48,458 nucleotides of DNA from Haplomitrium mnioides (Eukaryota > Marchantiophyta > Haplomitriopsida > Calobryales), in NCBI GenBank assembly GCA_049999725.1, contig JBNGIS010005706.1:1-48458 (forward strand), read 5' to 3'. The number at the start of each line of letters is the position of its first letter. The stretch's first letter is position 1. The notes beneath the pieces were generated by a model. That model was not told the DNA's origin, did not search any database, and saw only the letters and a list, made by a program, of their open reading frames with translations. Made by a program: the position numbers and the translations under genes. Shown here in pieces: positions 30,412-41,057 of the stretch.

Positions 30412-31745
30412 CAACAATTTTTCAAAGTTTGAATAAAATGAGAAAATCTTTGACTCCTCTGTGTAGATGGGATACTCCATCGTTGCTTCCTTTCACAAGT
30501 TGCAATAAACCTTAGAGCAAATAGATTTAACCATAACCGCCAAAACTTTATGTCTCGCAAGTTGGGAAGAGCTTTCTTCAATTGAAAGCTCTCTGGCTTC
30601 CACCCGTTTTAAAACAAAAATTTTAATTTTGTTCGGAAGACCCTAAGGGAATTTTATGGTGTCCACTTCATATCCTCCATTCTCAAAGATCCTTTGGCCT
30701 TTGGCTTCTCAAAGTCTCCAACACCAATTCTCTTTTTAATTTTTAGGATAACACCATCCAACTCTCCGTGTATATGTGATGCCAATACTTGATCTTTTGA
30801 ATGTTTGTCATTTCCAACATGTAGCGTTGGTTGCGATTGTCATTTGTTGCAAAAATACAGGCTTTTGTTGGTGTCAACCCCACTTAAACGTAGCGATTGG
30901 AGAGTGAAAGCATAGGATTTTTTGCCTCATATTTGGTAATCAAAAGCTCCCTTGTGGCAACACTATGATTGCCTCTTGCAATCTTGTATCTATACTCGTC
31001 AAGGTTCCTAATGTTGAACTCTAACTTATCTCTTAACCCACACTTTGGGTCCACTACAACAATGGAAAAACTATGCGCATACTTGTTCATGACTATTTTT
31101 TGCTTTAAAAGCTCTACAAAATCTTCATTTAACCTCCTAATTTGGAATGGCCTCCAATTATGCATTCCAAATTTTGAAAGGTCAAGATTTTCCAGCCAAA
31201 TTGTTATTGTTTTCTCTCAGACTTTGCACTGCAGGGTTGTAGACTCTTTAATCTTATTTTTGTCTTTATGAGACACTATTAAAGGACACACTTGCTCTCA
31301 TTCTTGAGAGGTCCGCAACCCCTTGTGCACTATTCTCTTAGCTCTTGATGTTGGAGTCTACAGTGGCTCTGGCTCTACTTCCTCCTCTAAGCTGCAAGAA
31401 GTTGAAGATGATGTGGCTACCAAAGATGAACTAGTTGGAGATGGAGACGGGACCGACTCCTCCTCAATAGGTGGTGGAGGCACAAATTTTTACTTTGGGA
31501 GGGCTTGCTTCTTTTTCTTGGGAGCTTGGACTGGCTTCACCTCCTTTCTTTTCTTGGCAGCAGATGGTCCACCTATTGTTGCCGTTGTCAACCTTGTCAC
31601 GCTTGGGTGCAGTACTAGTTGCTGCACGTGTACATCATTGCTTCACTTTCAAAAGTTTGATATTTATGACAAACTTGATAAAGTGTTCTTCTACTCGCTT
31701 CCCGTTTGAGTAAGCATTGACAAAGTCTGACAAATATTGAGAAAA
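30412..31745 (-). pseudogene. Right gene copy, exon 2 (linker and ParB-like domain)
   Basis: Opens FSQYLSDFVNAYSNG (31745 on), then FVINIKLLKVK and a Lys-rich linker. A Ser/Glu-rich low-complexity part follows (31480-31360). The ParB-like part is NLDLSKFGMHNWRPFQIRRLN (about 31190-31130), FSIVVVDP, EYRYKIARGNHSVATREL with GNHS at 30973-30962, and after one stop VGLTPTKACIFATNDNRNQR. The pattern (position-specifying N terminus, hydrophobic strand, G-N-H-[SR] box, GL..A..IA-type helix) is that of the ParB/sulfiredoxin-like fold seen fused to DNA methyltransferases in phages and bacteria. It has stops and frameshifts (about 31650, 31475, 30890). It ends at attgttg|gtaagt (30412/30411). Confidence 0.5.
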
Positions 31746-31747
31746 TT
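31746..31747 (-). other. Mutated acceptor of right intron 1
   Basis: Aligned with the left acceptor tttttttag|ttttctcaa, the right copy reads tttttcaa|ttttctcaa, so the AG is AA. Splicing here would fail or move to the next AG (tttgtcag, about 17 bases on). Confidence 0.5.
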
Positions 31748-31839
31748 GAAAAACAAAATAGTCAATGACTTAACCAAAAAAAAATCAAAAGTTTATAAGG
31801 AACTCCGAGTGTTTCAACCTCTCGTCTAAGCCCAAAGAT

Positions 31840-31986
31840 ACGCTGGAGTCCATGCGTGCATAGACTCTTGTACCTTTGTGTGCATGGACTCTCATGTCCA
31901 AGCAAGCATGGACTCCCTAGTCTATGGGTGCAAGGACTAAGGAGTGTACAAAAGGTCTACACTCCTTAGTCCTTGCACTCCCCATC
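31840..31986. repeat. Palindromic-word array, right intron 1, inner part
   Basis: Units gtccatgcgtgcatagactc (31850), tgtgtgcatggactctcatg (31880) and aagcaagcatggactcc (31902), ending in a perfect hairpin (31928-31978). It continues on the far side of G2 at 45994. Confidence 0.75.
31928..31978. repeat. Perfect 20-bp hairpin at the G2 insertion border
   Basis: Left arm gtgcaaggactaaggagtgt (31928-31947), right arm its exact reverse complement (31959-31978), loop of 11 bases. It lies about 8 bases from the truncated outer end of the G2 LTR at 31987. It is far more perfect than the surrounding degenerate array, so it is probably recent. Confidence 0.95.
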
Positions 31987-33702
31987 AAGGTCTCGGAATA
32001 CAAAAGGTATATGGCTGTGGAGAAGGTTGTGTGAAAGGTAGAAGCTTTGGTGATGATAGTGCTGAAATGAAGCAAATTTGCCAAAGATTGAGTGCTTCTT
32101 GCCTTTGTGGCTTCAATTCCCCTTAAACAAAGAAAAGGTAAGCAATTTGTACTTCTTTTGTACTCGAATTTCGGTCAAGGATAATGTAAGGTCTGCTAAG
32201 TTGTTCGATTTGTAACTCTTAGTCTGGAATTCAGGTTGCCAAAGAAAGCTGTGTGCAAATTTTCAGTGAGAAATGCACAGAAAAATGCTCTCCATAGTCG
32301 AAAACTCAATTGCTAATAAATGACTGAAAACCCAACACTCATAAACTTTCCCGAGTAATAACTCTTTTGATTTAGATGATCTTGACACGAAATTTCATAT
32401 AGAACTTATTCACACTCCACTATAGCCTTCCAGAAAGTTTCAGCTTCTATACTGCTCTTGGTTTACATAAACAAGTTATAACTCAAATGTCTAAAGCAAA
32501 ATAATTTCAAAGAACCTCAAGAATGTGTCTTCAACTTCAATCGGCTCTCACAGATCGACTTCAGCTCCAAATGTATCAAAATGTAATGTTAAACTATAGC
32601 CCTTGTTGTCAGATTCCCAATGGTACTCTGTTTGTTCCCAGAATTGTCGTAACAACATCGCAATCACCCAACTGTAAACCTATTTTCAATTCAACCCCTT
32701 CGTCTTCAATTGCCCATAAGTATGAGTGTAGAACTCCAAATGACTCGAACTTTTGTGCAGAAGGATGCAACTCTTTGTGAGCTTTTGATTGCTACCCTCT
32801 TCGAACTTCTCCTCTTCTGGAAACTCCTCGAACCTTCATGAAAACTAAACTCTCTCTTCTCTTCCTTTTAGGGTTTTTACTAAAAGAAAGCTAACTTCCC
32901 TTTTACTTGTTATAAGAACAACTCTAAGTAAATGCATTTGTAGAACAGAGCACAAATAAGGTAGAAAAAACAAAGAAAATTTTCTTCCTTGATTATTTCA
33001 TACGTTGATGAAGTCACTCGAACATTCACCGCCGACTATTCACCATTTACCCAACAAATCCCTTGGAGAAGACCCAAGAAAACTCCACTCCAAATTAGGT
33101 TAGAACGTAAATCGTGAGATCCCATCGCTCCCATAAGTGATAATGAGAAAAAGTACTGGAATAGGTGAATTTATCACCGAAGTTATAAAATTATCACCGA
33201 AGTGATATACTATCCACTGTCGAAAGTGGTCTCAAGGAATTATCCACATCCCAATGAAGAATGGATTTGGAAGAGGAAAATTAGGAGCAACAAACAATCN
33301 NNNNNNNNNCCAAGATTGCCACCTATAAGATCCTTCAACTCCACCGTAGAACTTCCGTGCCTCGAGCGCCCACTCCCCTCTTCGATATATGTCCCTTAGT
33401 GGTTGTTCCTCTCGATGATCCCCCTTCTTCCTCGCTGCTTTCTCTATTATCTTCAAAATATCTAAGAGCATAATCCAAAAGAATCCATGAACAACCAATA
33501 GGATGGTCTTGTCCTTACCTACAAGATCTCGAGAATCTTCCACATAGTACTGGCAAACTCTACTTTTGCGTTTCTACAAGCTTCTCGATAGATGCCTTGT
33601 CGCTTCTTCTTGACTTTTCTCTAAACTTATCCATGGTAAGAATGATTTGTTTCTCCTTTCTTCTTGTTACCTTTCACACACTTGCCAAACCACAACATGA
33701 CA
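31987..33702 (-). repeat. G2 LTR3 (outer end truncated)
   Basis: 5' end TGTCATGTTGTGG at 33702, homologous to LTR1 and LTR2. The last 15-20 bases of the LTR (..GCCACGCGACA) are absent at 31987, where the sequence turns into array DNA. It contains a 10-N gap (33300-33309). Confidence 0.9.
33300..33309. other. Short assembly gap (10 N)
   Basis: LTR1 and LTR2 both have about 12 bases here (ctctRtccattt), so the gap is nearly correct in size. Confidence 0.95.
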
Positions 33703-33717
33703 TCCACCCCCTCTGAA
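33703..33717 (-). promoter_or_regulatory. Polypurine tract of G2 copy B
   Basis: Minus strand ttcagagggggtgga immediately before the TGTC start of LTR3. Copy A has ttcaaagggggtgga at 39830-39816. Confidence 0.75.
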
Positions 33718-33783
33718 CTTGTGCATCCAATGGCTCGTTCTGTGCTCATTATCTCCTTTCTGTTCACGTGAATAAAATTCAGT

Positions 33784-34640
33784 TCATACATCATCAATAT
33801 CCTCAATCATCTCCTTTTCCTGCTCATATCGAGCTCGAGAGAGCATATCTACCACTGGATTATCCTTCCCTGCTATATTCTTGAATTCTGGATTCAATGA
33901 CTTGATATACGCAATCCAGCGCAACATTGCAATATCTGGCATGTTGCAATTGGTGATCATCCCCAACAAAAGTAGGCAATTTGTTTCCACAATCAGTGGT
34001 GCTCCAATCAGGTATTCTTTCTCAGCTTTCATGGCTACAACCACCTCCTATAACTCTCTTTTCACATATGGATAGCTTCTTTGTCGTTTGTTCAACACTT
34101 TTGCTCCAAACCAAATTGCAAATCGGTTTCCTTCCTCATCATCTTGCCCAATTGTCCCAGCCTATAGCAATGGGGCTGGCATCTACATTCAATAGCACAA
34201 GCTTTTCATTTGCATAACTCACTCTCCGAAGGACAAGTTGAAAAGATAATAGTTTCTTTAGCTTTTGCACAGCTTTTGTATGGATGTCTTCCCACCGAAA
34301 CTTCTTTCCTTTGCATAATAAACCATACAAAGGATCTGCCACATGTGAAAAATGAGGGATCCACACATAGTAGAAGACACATGCCTCTAAAAATCTGCGT
34401 ACCTCCGTAGTTGAGCTACATGTATCCTTTAGTCGTTGAATGGCATCAATTTTCTTTTGATCAAGTTTTCAGCCAAACCAGCCACATAAGTGCCCAACAA
34501 TTACAACCTCACGAACTCCAAAAGATGACTTTACCCCTGATAAGGTCAGATGTACCTCTTCAGCCTTTGCAAAATCTAGTCACAATCCAAAATATAATCC
34601 ATAACAAATTTTCGGCACCCCCTCTCACCTAAAACTTCAT
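33784..34640 (-). pseudogene. G2 copy B RT end and RNase H
   Basis: The minus strand 34640-34370 is the RT thumb region, much damaged. The RNase H part (34366-34139) includes KLVLLNVDASPIAIGW and is followed by EYLIGAPLIVETNCLLLL and WIAYIKSLNPEF, then IAGKDNPVVDMLSRARYE. The third catalytic acid is changed (ETNC, where copy A keeps ETDC). Directly after it the sequence joins the polypurine tract: about 2 kb containing integrase, present in copy A (about 41915-39841), is deleted. Confidence 0.8.
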
Positions 34641-35459
34641 TCTTGTCTTCTTCTATACATCATTTGATTGGAATGGCATTGTCTTTTCTAGGATAAATTC
34701 TCTTAGACACTTGTTCATCTCATTTATCATATATGCCACAGAGTTTGTAGCACCTTGAAGTAAAATGCACATTCTCAACAAACCCAATGGTGTTCTTATA
34801 TCTCTACTCCTTTCAGCAAGTTGGAATTGGTCATAACCTGAGTAGAGATCACTCATAGAATAGATAGCTCTTCCAGCAAACTCTTCAACAATTGGTCCCA
34901 CCCCTGTATTTCAGATGGTAACTTGATTTATTGGCTGCATATCTTGAATAAATCGTAGTGCCCCACTTTTCTTAGGCACTGTAAACCATCAGCTAGAATA
35001 TGGACCAAAGGATGGCTACAAATCCCAAGGTGCATGTGGAACTGTAAAAATAATCATTGGTGTAACCACATTTGGATCCACACACCCTATATCATGAGGT
35101 TCAAAGGCAAATGCTTTCCCATGTCTCTTGAGCATCTCTTTAAATGCATCCTCCTCTTGAGGCAAGAGAAACTCTCCCGATCCCACCTTTAGTTCCTCCA
35201 ACATGATTGAAGTAAACTTATGCCCAATTTTGGAGATCTCCCTCAAACTCCTCTCTTTTGAAGCTTTCTTGACTTGCTCACTAGAATCAATGGGAAGAGG
35301 CTGAGCTACAGGTTTTACCTTTTTCTCCACCGTCTTGTATCTGATGTCCACTCTAGCCTCCAATCCTGCAAATGAATCGATAACTGAATAGAGTTCTCGT
35401 GACTGTAAACACACCACCTTGCCCTCTCCTCCAAATCCAATAGCAGCAAGTAGCTCCAT
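34641..35459 (-). pseudogene. G2 copy B reverse transcriptase, catalytic box deleted
   Basis: N-terminal part (35459-35016): LPQEEDAFKEMLKRHGKAFAF. Then a 78-bp deletion relative to copy A (junction at 35017), then GALRFIQDMQ-like sequence, AIYSMSDLYSGYDQFQL, RDIRTPLGLLRM and GATNSVAYM. The catalytic LDD present in copy A (FLDDIPIKG) is removed by a 13-bp deletion at 34675/34676 between two GGAATG repeats, which also shifts the frame. Confidence 0.8.
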
Positions 35460-35722
35460 AGGATCTTCAATTCCTTATTCTATATATACACCTACAATCT
35501 CTTCTTCTTCATCCAACACACTTATTTTTTTGAAGTCTTTTTCAATTCTTTGAATTTCTTTTCTCTCCCATCTAGCCAAATCAACAAGTTGTGTATATAC
35601 AGCAAATCCACTCTTAGAATACTTCACTACTCATGTACAAAAAGTACTTTCATTTTTAAGCGAGAGCACCTCTTCAGTTGTACCACTATAGTCTCGCTCT
35701 ATTGTGGCACCCTTCAAAAATC

Positions 35723-36244
35723 CTAAAACTCTTTTGTGATTGTAGGAGGAGAATAGTTTCTCAAGCTATCTCTATTCCTCTCATGGTTTGCATGGACAAT
35801 TAGAAACTGTACCACCTTCCTCCAATCCTGACTTCTCACTAGTGCATATGCAGATCCATCATCCAATACTTTTGTTTCCATCCTTGCAGCTATAATATAA
35901 GGCTGCCCAAGGATGACTGGGCAAGAAGTGCCTTCTTGAACAAAGAAGTTTTGTTCCATGACCACATCACCAACTTCAACCCTCACATCCAAACATGCCC
36001 CAAAAAGTTCTCCTCGTGTGTTGTTGGCTGCCCAAATCACCCATCCATGATTGGTATCGATTGGCCACTTCCCTTGCTTATAGATATCCTTGAAAACAAG
36101 ATTAATTTCTGATCCATGATCAATTAATGCAATCACTAGATTTGGCAAGTCCTCAACCTTTACAATTGTTTCAGTAGTAGCTCGAGCCCAATGACTCCTT
36201 GAATAATGACTAGAGGATTTCTCATTCTCTTGCTCCAATCGCAC
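35723..36244 (-). pseudogene. G2 copy B aspartic protease
   Basis: Open stretch with LVIALIDHGSEINLVF (active site D-H-G-S in place of D-[ST]-G-[AS]), GWVIWAANNTRGELFGAC and TSCPVILGQPYI. The fold pattern is intact for about 170 codons. Copy A has lost this whole region. Confidence 0.8.
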
Positions 36245-36262
36245 CTTGTGATTGGTGCAACA

Positions 36263-38008
36263 TCAAGCTAATTCCAGCTCTTCTTCTTTGGTTACTCTTG
36301 TCTCAAGAGCATTGGTCATCGCTGTCTCCTCTACCAATTTTCTCTTTCTCTTGATAGTATTAATAATAATATCATGGAATTCATTCTTTGCAATGCCAAG
36401 GATCTCTCTCAAGATAAACTCAATCTTTGCATTGAGTACCCTCTCTTCCAATACTCCTCTTAGGTCTGTAGATGCATCAATATCAGATTGCAGCTTGTAT
36501 GCTGGGGTCTTTTCCTTCTCTTTGGTTTTTCGTTTCTCTAAAGTAGAAGGTAAAACATCTTCCATATGTTTCTCCCTTGAAGGTTGTATCTTTTCTCCTC
36601 TTTGTGGCCTCTTTGAAGCTAGCCTCTCTTCACAGGTACTTGCTTCCTTCCTCTCTCCTACTTTTCTCTTCTACAAGTGCCTCATGCTGATTTTTTGCAA
36701 TGTAGGCATGTACCAAAAGAGTGTCTACTAGATCATCCCATCTCGTAGCAGCTCTAATAGATGTGGCAATCTTCAACAAACTCTCCTTTTTTGTTTTGCT
36801 ACAATCCATTGCAAACAGAGAACAAGACCACAACCCACTGGTTTTCACGTGCTGGGTAAAATCACACTCCACCTCAATTCCATAGGTGGCAGCCTCTACT
36901 TGCGTACTAGCAAGATTTTGCATATACTCCTCAACAACACCCTTCATTCCTCTCTGTCCAAAATTGGTTTTGAGGATCTCACCTGTATCTTTGAGAGCAA
37001 TCTTGCCCTCCTTCCAATAGATAACTCTATAGTGGATAGAATGAGTAAAGTCTCCACAATATTTTCTTGAGTGTTCCGTGCTATCACACCATAAACACCA
37101 TTGAACATACCCTGGTTTTTGGGCAGGCTGATTGTTGCTTGCCTCTTTTGTCCCTTCTAACTTTGCAAATTTAATTTGCAGATCCTTCATGCCCTTACTA
37201 GCTCCTCCACTGCATCTCTTTGTAGAGCAATAGTAGGAAGATGAGTAGGAGGCATAGAACTAGCAAGAATAGTAGGAGCAATTGGATGTTTATGAGGTAC
37301 TTTGATGAGTGGTGGTCTCACATCATGCCTAACCACCACCTTGCCTCTTCTGGACTCCCTCTTAGTTAATACACTTATTGCCTCTGAAACTCCCTTCCAG
37401 TCAGAAGTCAAGCCATTATCTTTGGTTCAATCCTCTAGAAGTAACTCCAATTCTCTCTGCAGATCATCATTTGCTGACTATAGGAACAACTCCACCTTAT
37501 CCTTTTCTAGAGTCAATTTCTCCATACGAGACAATTGGGAAAATTGCCTCTCAAACTCTCGAAAAAGCTTTGTAGCAACCAAACCTTTGTTTGTTTGATT
37601 CACCCATTCGATGAATGACTTTTTAGTCACTCTATCAGCATCTTTTAGTGAATATTCTTCCTTGAGTTGGAGAGAAAAGCTCTCCTAATCACTCCCATAC
37701 ACTCGGAAAAGCTCCATCACACATCCTCTTAACTCTAGTACAACAACTAACTCAAAAGTGTGAATCATATCTCTTTCTGGAACTTTATTGAGTTCCATCT
37801 CTTGACCATAGTATTTCAGATATTTGGAGATATTTCTCCTATCAAATTGGTCCAGCAATCCAACAATAGATTGCAGAGCTCTCGTAACCATTGCTTCCTT
37901 TCGGTTAGAAGCTTGTTGTTGCTACATAAAAAGGGAACATGCTTGGAACATTTGCGTCGTCGCAAGGTCCAATTGTAGCATTGGTGTCCCTTGACCAAAA
38001 GAACCCAT
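36263..38008 (-). pseudogene. G2 copy B gag with zinc knuckle
   Basis: Starts at ATG 38008 (MGSFGQ), about 50 bases after the primer-binding site, with a stop at 37924. Capsid words are KEAMVTRALQSIVGLLDQFD, ISKYLKYYGQEMEL and LQLKEEYSL. A coiled-coil-like LEKDKVELFL lies near 37510, with stops near 37680 and 37425. After a frame change the zinc knuckle CLWCDSTEHSRKYC (37097-37056) is present. A Lys/Glu-rich region follows to 36263. Copy A retains only the part before the knuckle. Confidence 0.75.
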
Positions 38009-38056
38009 ACTGAGTTCTAAAGCCTCTGAAGTCTCACACTCTCCCCACCCTAGAGT

Positions 38057-38074
38057 TTCACGTCAGGTTCACCA
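38057..38074 (-). promoter_or_regulatory. Primer-binding site of G2 copy B
   Basis: Minus strand tggtgaacctgacgtgaa, two bases inside the LTR2 end (..GCGACA). Identical in copy A. The primer tRNA would end in GGTTCACCA; I do not assign it. Confidence 0.65.
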
Positions 38075-38076
38075 AC

Positions 38077-39815
38077 TGTCGCGTGGCAGTAATCTAGGTC
38101 TGGAAATACACAAGGTATATGGCTGTGAAGAAGGTTGTGTGAAAGGTAGAAGCTTTGGTGAGGATAGTGCTGAAATGAAGCAAATTTGGCAGAGATTGAG
38201 TGCTTCTTGCCTTTGTGGCTTCAATTCCCCTTAAACAAAGCAAAGGTAAGCAATTTGTACTTCATTTGTGCTCGAATTCGGTCAAGGATAATGTAAGGTC
38301 TACTGAGTTGTTTGATCTGTAACTCTCAGTCTGGAGTTCAAGTTGCTTAAGAAAAATGTGTGCAAATGTTCAGTGAGAAATGCACAACAAAGTGCTCTCC
38401 ATAGTTGGAAACTCAATTGTTGGTTAAAAGATCGAAAACTCAACACTCAAAAACGTTCCCGAGTAATAACTCTTTTGATTCAGATGATCTTGACATGAAG
38501 TTTCTTATAGAACTTCTTCACACTTTACTCTAGCTATCCACAAAGTTTCAGCTTCTATATTGCTCTTGGTATACATAAACAAGTTATAACTCAAATGTTT
38601 AAAGCAAAATAATTTCAAAGAACCTCAAGAATATGTCTTCAACTTCAATCGGCTCTCATAGATTGACTTCAGCTCCAAATGCATCAAAATGTGATGTAAA
38701 ACTATAGCCCTTGTTGTCATATTCCCAATGGTACTCTGTTTGTTCCCAGAATTGTCGTAACAACGTCGCAATCACCCAAAATGTAAACCTATCTTCAATT
38801 CAACCCCTTTGTCTTCAATTGCCTATAAGTATGAGTGTAGAGCTCCAAATGACTCGAACTTTTGTGCAAAAGGATGCAACTCTTTGTGAGCTTTTGATTG
38901 CTACTCTATTCGAACTTCTCCTCTTCTGGAAACTCCTCAAACCTTCATGAAAACTAAACTCCCTCTTCTCTTCCTTTTAGGGTTTTTATTAAAAGAAAGC
39001 TAACTTCCATTTTACTTGTTATAAGAACAACTCTAAGTAAATGCCTTTGTAGAACAGAGCACAAATAAGGTAGAAAAAACAAAGAAATTTTTTCTCCCTT
39101 GATCATTTCATACGTTGATGAAGTCACTCGAACATTCGCCGCCGGGTATTCACCATTTACCCAACAAATCCCTTGGAGAAGACCCAAGAAAACTCCACTC
39201 CAAATCAGGTTAGAATGTAAATCGTCAGATCCCATCGCTCCCCATAAGTGATAATGAGCAATAGTACTGGAATAGGTGAATTCATCACCAAAGTTAAAAA
39301 AGTATCACCGAAGTGATATACTATCCACTGTCGAAAGTGGTCTCGAGGAATTATCCGCAGCCAAATGAAGAATGGATTTGGAAGAGGAAAATTAGGAGCA
39401 ACAAACAATCCTCTATCCATTTCCAAGATTGCCACCTATAAGATCCTTCAACTCCACCGTAGAACTTCCATGCCTCGAGCGCCCACTCCCCTCTTCAATA
39501 TCTGTCCCTTAGTGGTTGTTCTCCATTATGATCCCCCTTCTTCCTCGCTTCTTTCTCCATTATCTTCAAAATATCTAAGAGCATAATCCAAAAGAATCCA
39601 TGAACAACCAATAGGATGGTCTTGCCCTTACCTACAAGATCTCGAGAATCTTCCACATAGTACTGGCAAACTCTACTTTTGCGTTTCTACAAGCTTCTCG
39701 ATAGATGCCTTGTCGCTTCTTCTTGACTTTTCTCTAAACTTATCCATGGTAAGAACGATTTGTTTCTCCTTTCTTCTTGTTACCTTTCACACACTTGCTG
39801 AACCACAACATGACA
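38077..39815 (-). repeat. G2 LTR2 (shared middle LTR)
   Basis: 1739 bases, TGTCATGTTG..CCACGCGACA, so the ends form the short inverted repeat TGTC/GACA. It serves as the 3' LTR of copy A (polypurine tract before it) and the 5' LTR of copy B (primer-binding site after it). Confidence 0.95.
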
Positions 39816-39830
39816 TCCACCCCCTTTGAA
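39816..39830 (-). promoter_or_regulatory. Polypurine tract of G2 copy A
   Basis: Minus strand ttcaaagggggtgga just before the TGTC start of LTR2. Confidence 0.8.
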
Positions 39831-40466
39831 CTTGTGCATCCTCTCGAAGGCACCAAGAAAGCAAACGTTGTAGTCAACATCAGAGAGTTTCTCCTTCTTC
39901 TAAAGTGAAGTCCTCCCTCTACTCGTTTGGGTTGTCTTTCTCTTCAAACATTGGCATGTCAACTCCAATATCCTCCAAAACATTTTCTTCATCCCGTTTC
40001 TTGAATAATTTCACCCTCTTTCCTGCAATTGGAACTTTGAGTAAAGTTCCATCCAACTCTCTCAATGAATATGTGGCATTGTCATGCACAATCACCACTA
40101 CATATGGTCCAAACCAGCGTTTAGAGAACTTCTGAATAGTACTATGTTTGTTATCCAAGCTGTTGTTATAAAACAGTACCCAATCTCCTTCTTGTAGCTC
40201 TCCTGACCTCAATCTATGTGTAACACTCCACATATACACACAAGTTAGCACAAACACATACGAGAGAAGCGCACAAAGACTTCAAAAACCCCCAAGGTAA
40301 GAGATGCCAAACAAGGCACTCTCCCTTCTTTATATACTTGATAGAAAGCTCCTTGCTTACATAGGTGGAGGAATCTTATTGGTTCCTTTTCTATCCTCTT
40401 CTTATTGGACCCTTCTTCTTTCTCTCGCTCTGATTGGACCACCTTTTACTTTCATTCTGCTTCTGC

Positions 40467-40737
40467 CACGTGTCCTTATCTTTAGAACCTTCTCCTTACT
40501 TTAATTCTCCGTTTGCCACGTGTCCTTATTTGGACTCCCTCTTTCACTTTAATTCGTTGACTTTTTCTCCTCGTGTCCCACTCTCTATAATAGCAATCTC
40601 TTTTTGCTACTCTAACTTAGTAATGTCTTTCTAGACATAGTTGACACTATATCTTACATAATTTGTAGCCATATCTTGCGTTATTTGGACTCCCTCTTTC
40701 ACTTTAATTCGTTGACTTTTTCTCCTCTTGCCACGTG
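40467..40737. promoter_or_regulatory. Three G-box motifs in the solo LTR
   Basis: tgccacgtgtcc occurs three times, with CACGTG at 40467-40472, 40517-40522 and 40732-40737. CACGTGTC is the core recognised by plant bZIP (ABRE-type) and bHLH factors. All three lie upstream of the minus-strand TATA, as expected for LTR enhancer elements. Confidence 0.6.
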
Positions 40738-40828
40738 TCCCACTCTCTATAATAGCAATCTCTTTTCGCTACTCTAACTTAGTAATATCTTTCTAGACAT
40801 AGTTGACACTATATCTTACGTTATTTAT
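40531..40828. repeat. Tandem duplication inside the solo LTR
   Basis: The block from tggactccctctttc through agttgacactatatcttac is present at 40531-40660 and 40686-40820, offset about 155 bases, with seven extra bases (ttgccac) in the second unit. Confidence 0.85.
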
Positions 40829-41057
40829 AGCCATAACTTACTAAAGTTAGTGATCATTACACTATGTTGCTGATCAAATCTTTTTTTTTTTAGCCTTTCC
40901 CTCTTCAACCTTTCCATGCTAGCTGAATATCTTCAGGCTTCCTCTCTAATTGCTGAATACGTAGTGCAAGAAGCTCCTCTCTCGAGATCTGATCTTGCCA
41001 AGGTAGGACACTCCAACTCAATATACTCTCCTTTACAGTCATGATGGGTTTTTGCCT

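Larger units (their letters stand above)
30081..31986 (-). repeat. Right arm of giant inverted repeat, middle segment
   Basis: Minus-strand homologue of 5820-6950 in the left arm, plus about 0.65 kb present only here (31455-30755) that codes the ParB-like domain. It is bounded by the intron 2 nested block at 30080 and by the G2 tandem element at 31987. Confidence 0.85.
40219..40861 (-). mobile_element. 643-bp solo LTR with 5-bp target duplication
   Basis: The minus strand begins TGTAATGATCAC and ends GGAGTGTTACA, so the ends form TGTAA/TTACA. It is flanked on both sides by CTATG (40214-40218 and 40862-40866), a perfect target duplication. It interrupts the integrase reading frame of copy A. 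It has a TATA-like tatataaagaaggg (minus, about 40340-40327) and no ORF. Its parent family is not otherwise present in this window. Confidence 0.92.
39831..41057 (-). pseudogene. G2 copy A integrase C terminus, split by a solo LTR
   Basis: The first part (41057-40880) reads PIMTVKESILSWSVLPWQD and REELLALRIQQLE. After the solo LTR the frame resumes at 40218-39850: GELQEGDWVLFYNNSLDN, KFSKRWFGPYVVVIVHDNA, YSLRELDG and IAGKRVKLFKKRD. This is the GPY/F module of gypsy integrases. The acidic tail to 39919 ends the polyprotein, followed by untranslated DNA to the polypurine tract. Confidence 0.8.

Noticed and set aside
31323-31709. Plus-strand ORF of 128 codons near the ParB-like exon.
   Set aside because: It is the antisense shadow of the Lys/Ser/Glu-rich linker of the right gene copy on the minus strand.
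31928-31978. Rho-independent terminator.
   Set aside because: The hairpin has no T tract and the setting is eukaryotic; it arises from array words.
36252-36731. Plus-strand ORF of 159 codons rich in Ser, Leu and Phe.
   Set aside because: It is the antisense shadow of the charged gag/protease linker of G2 copy B.
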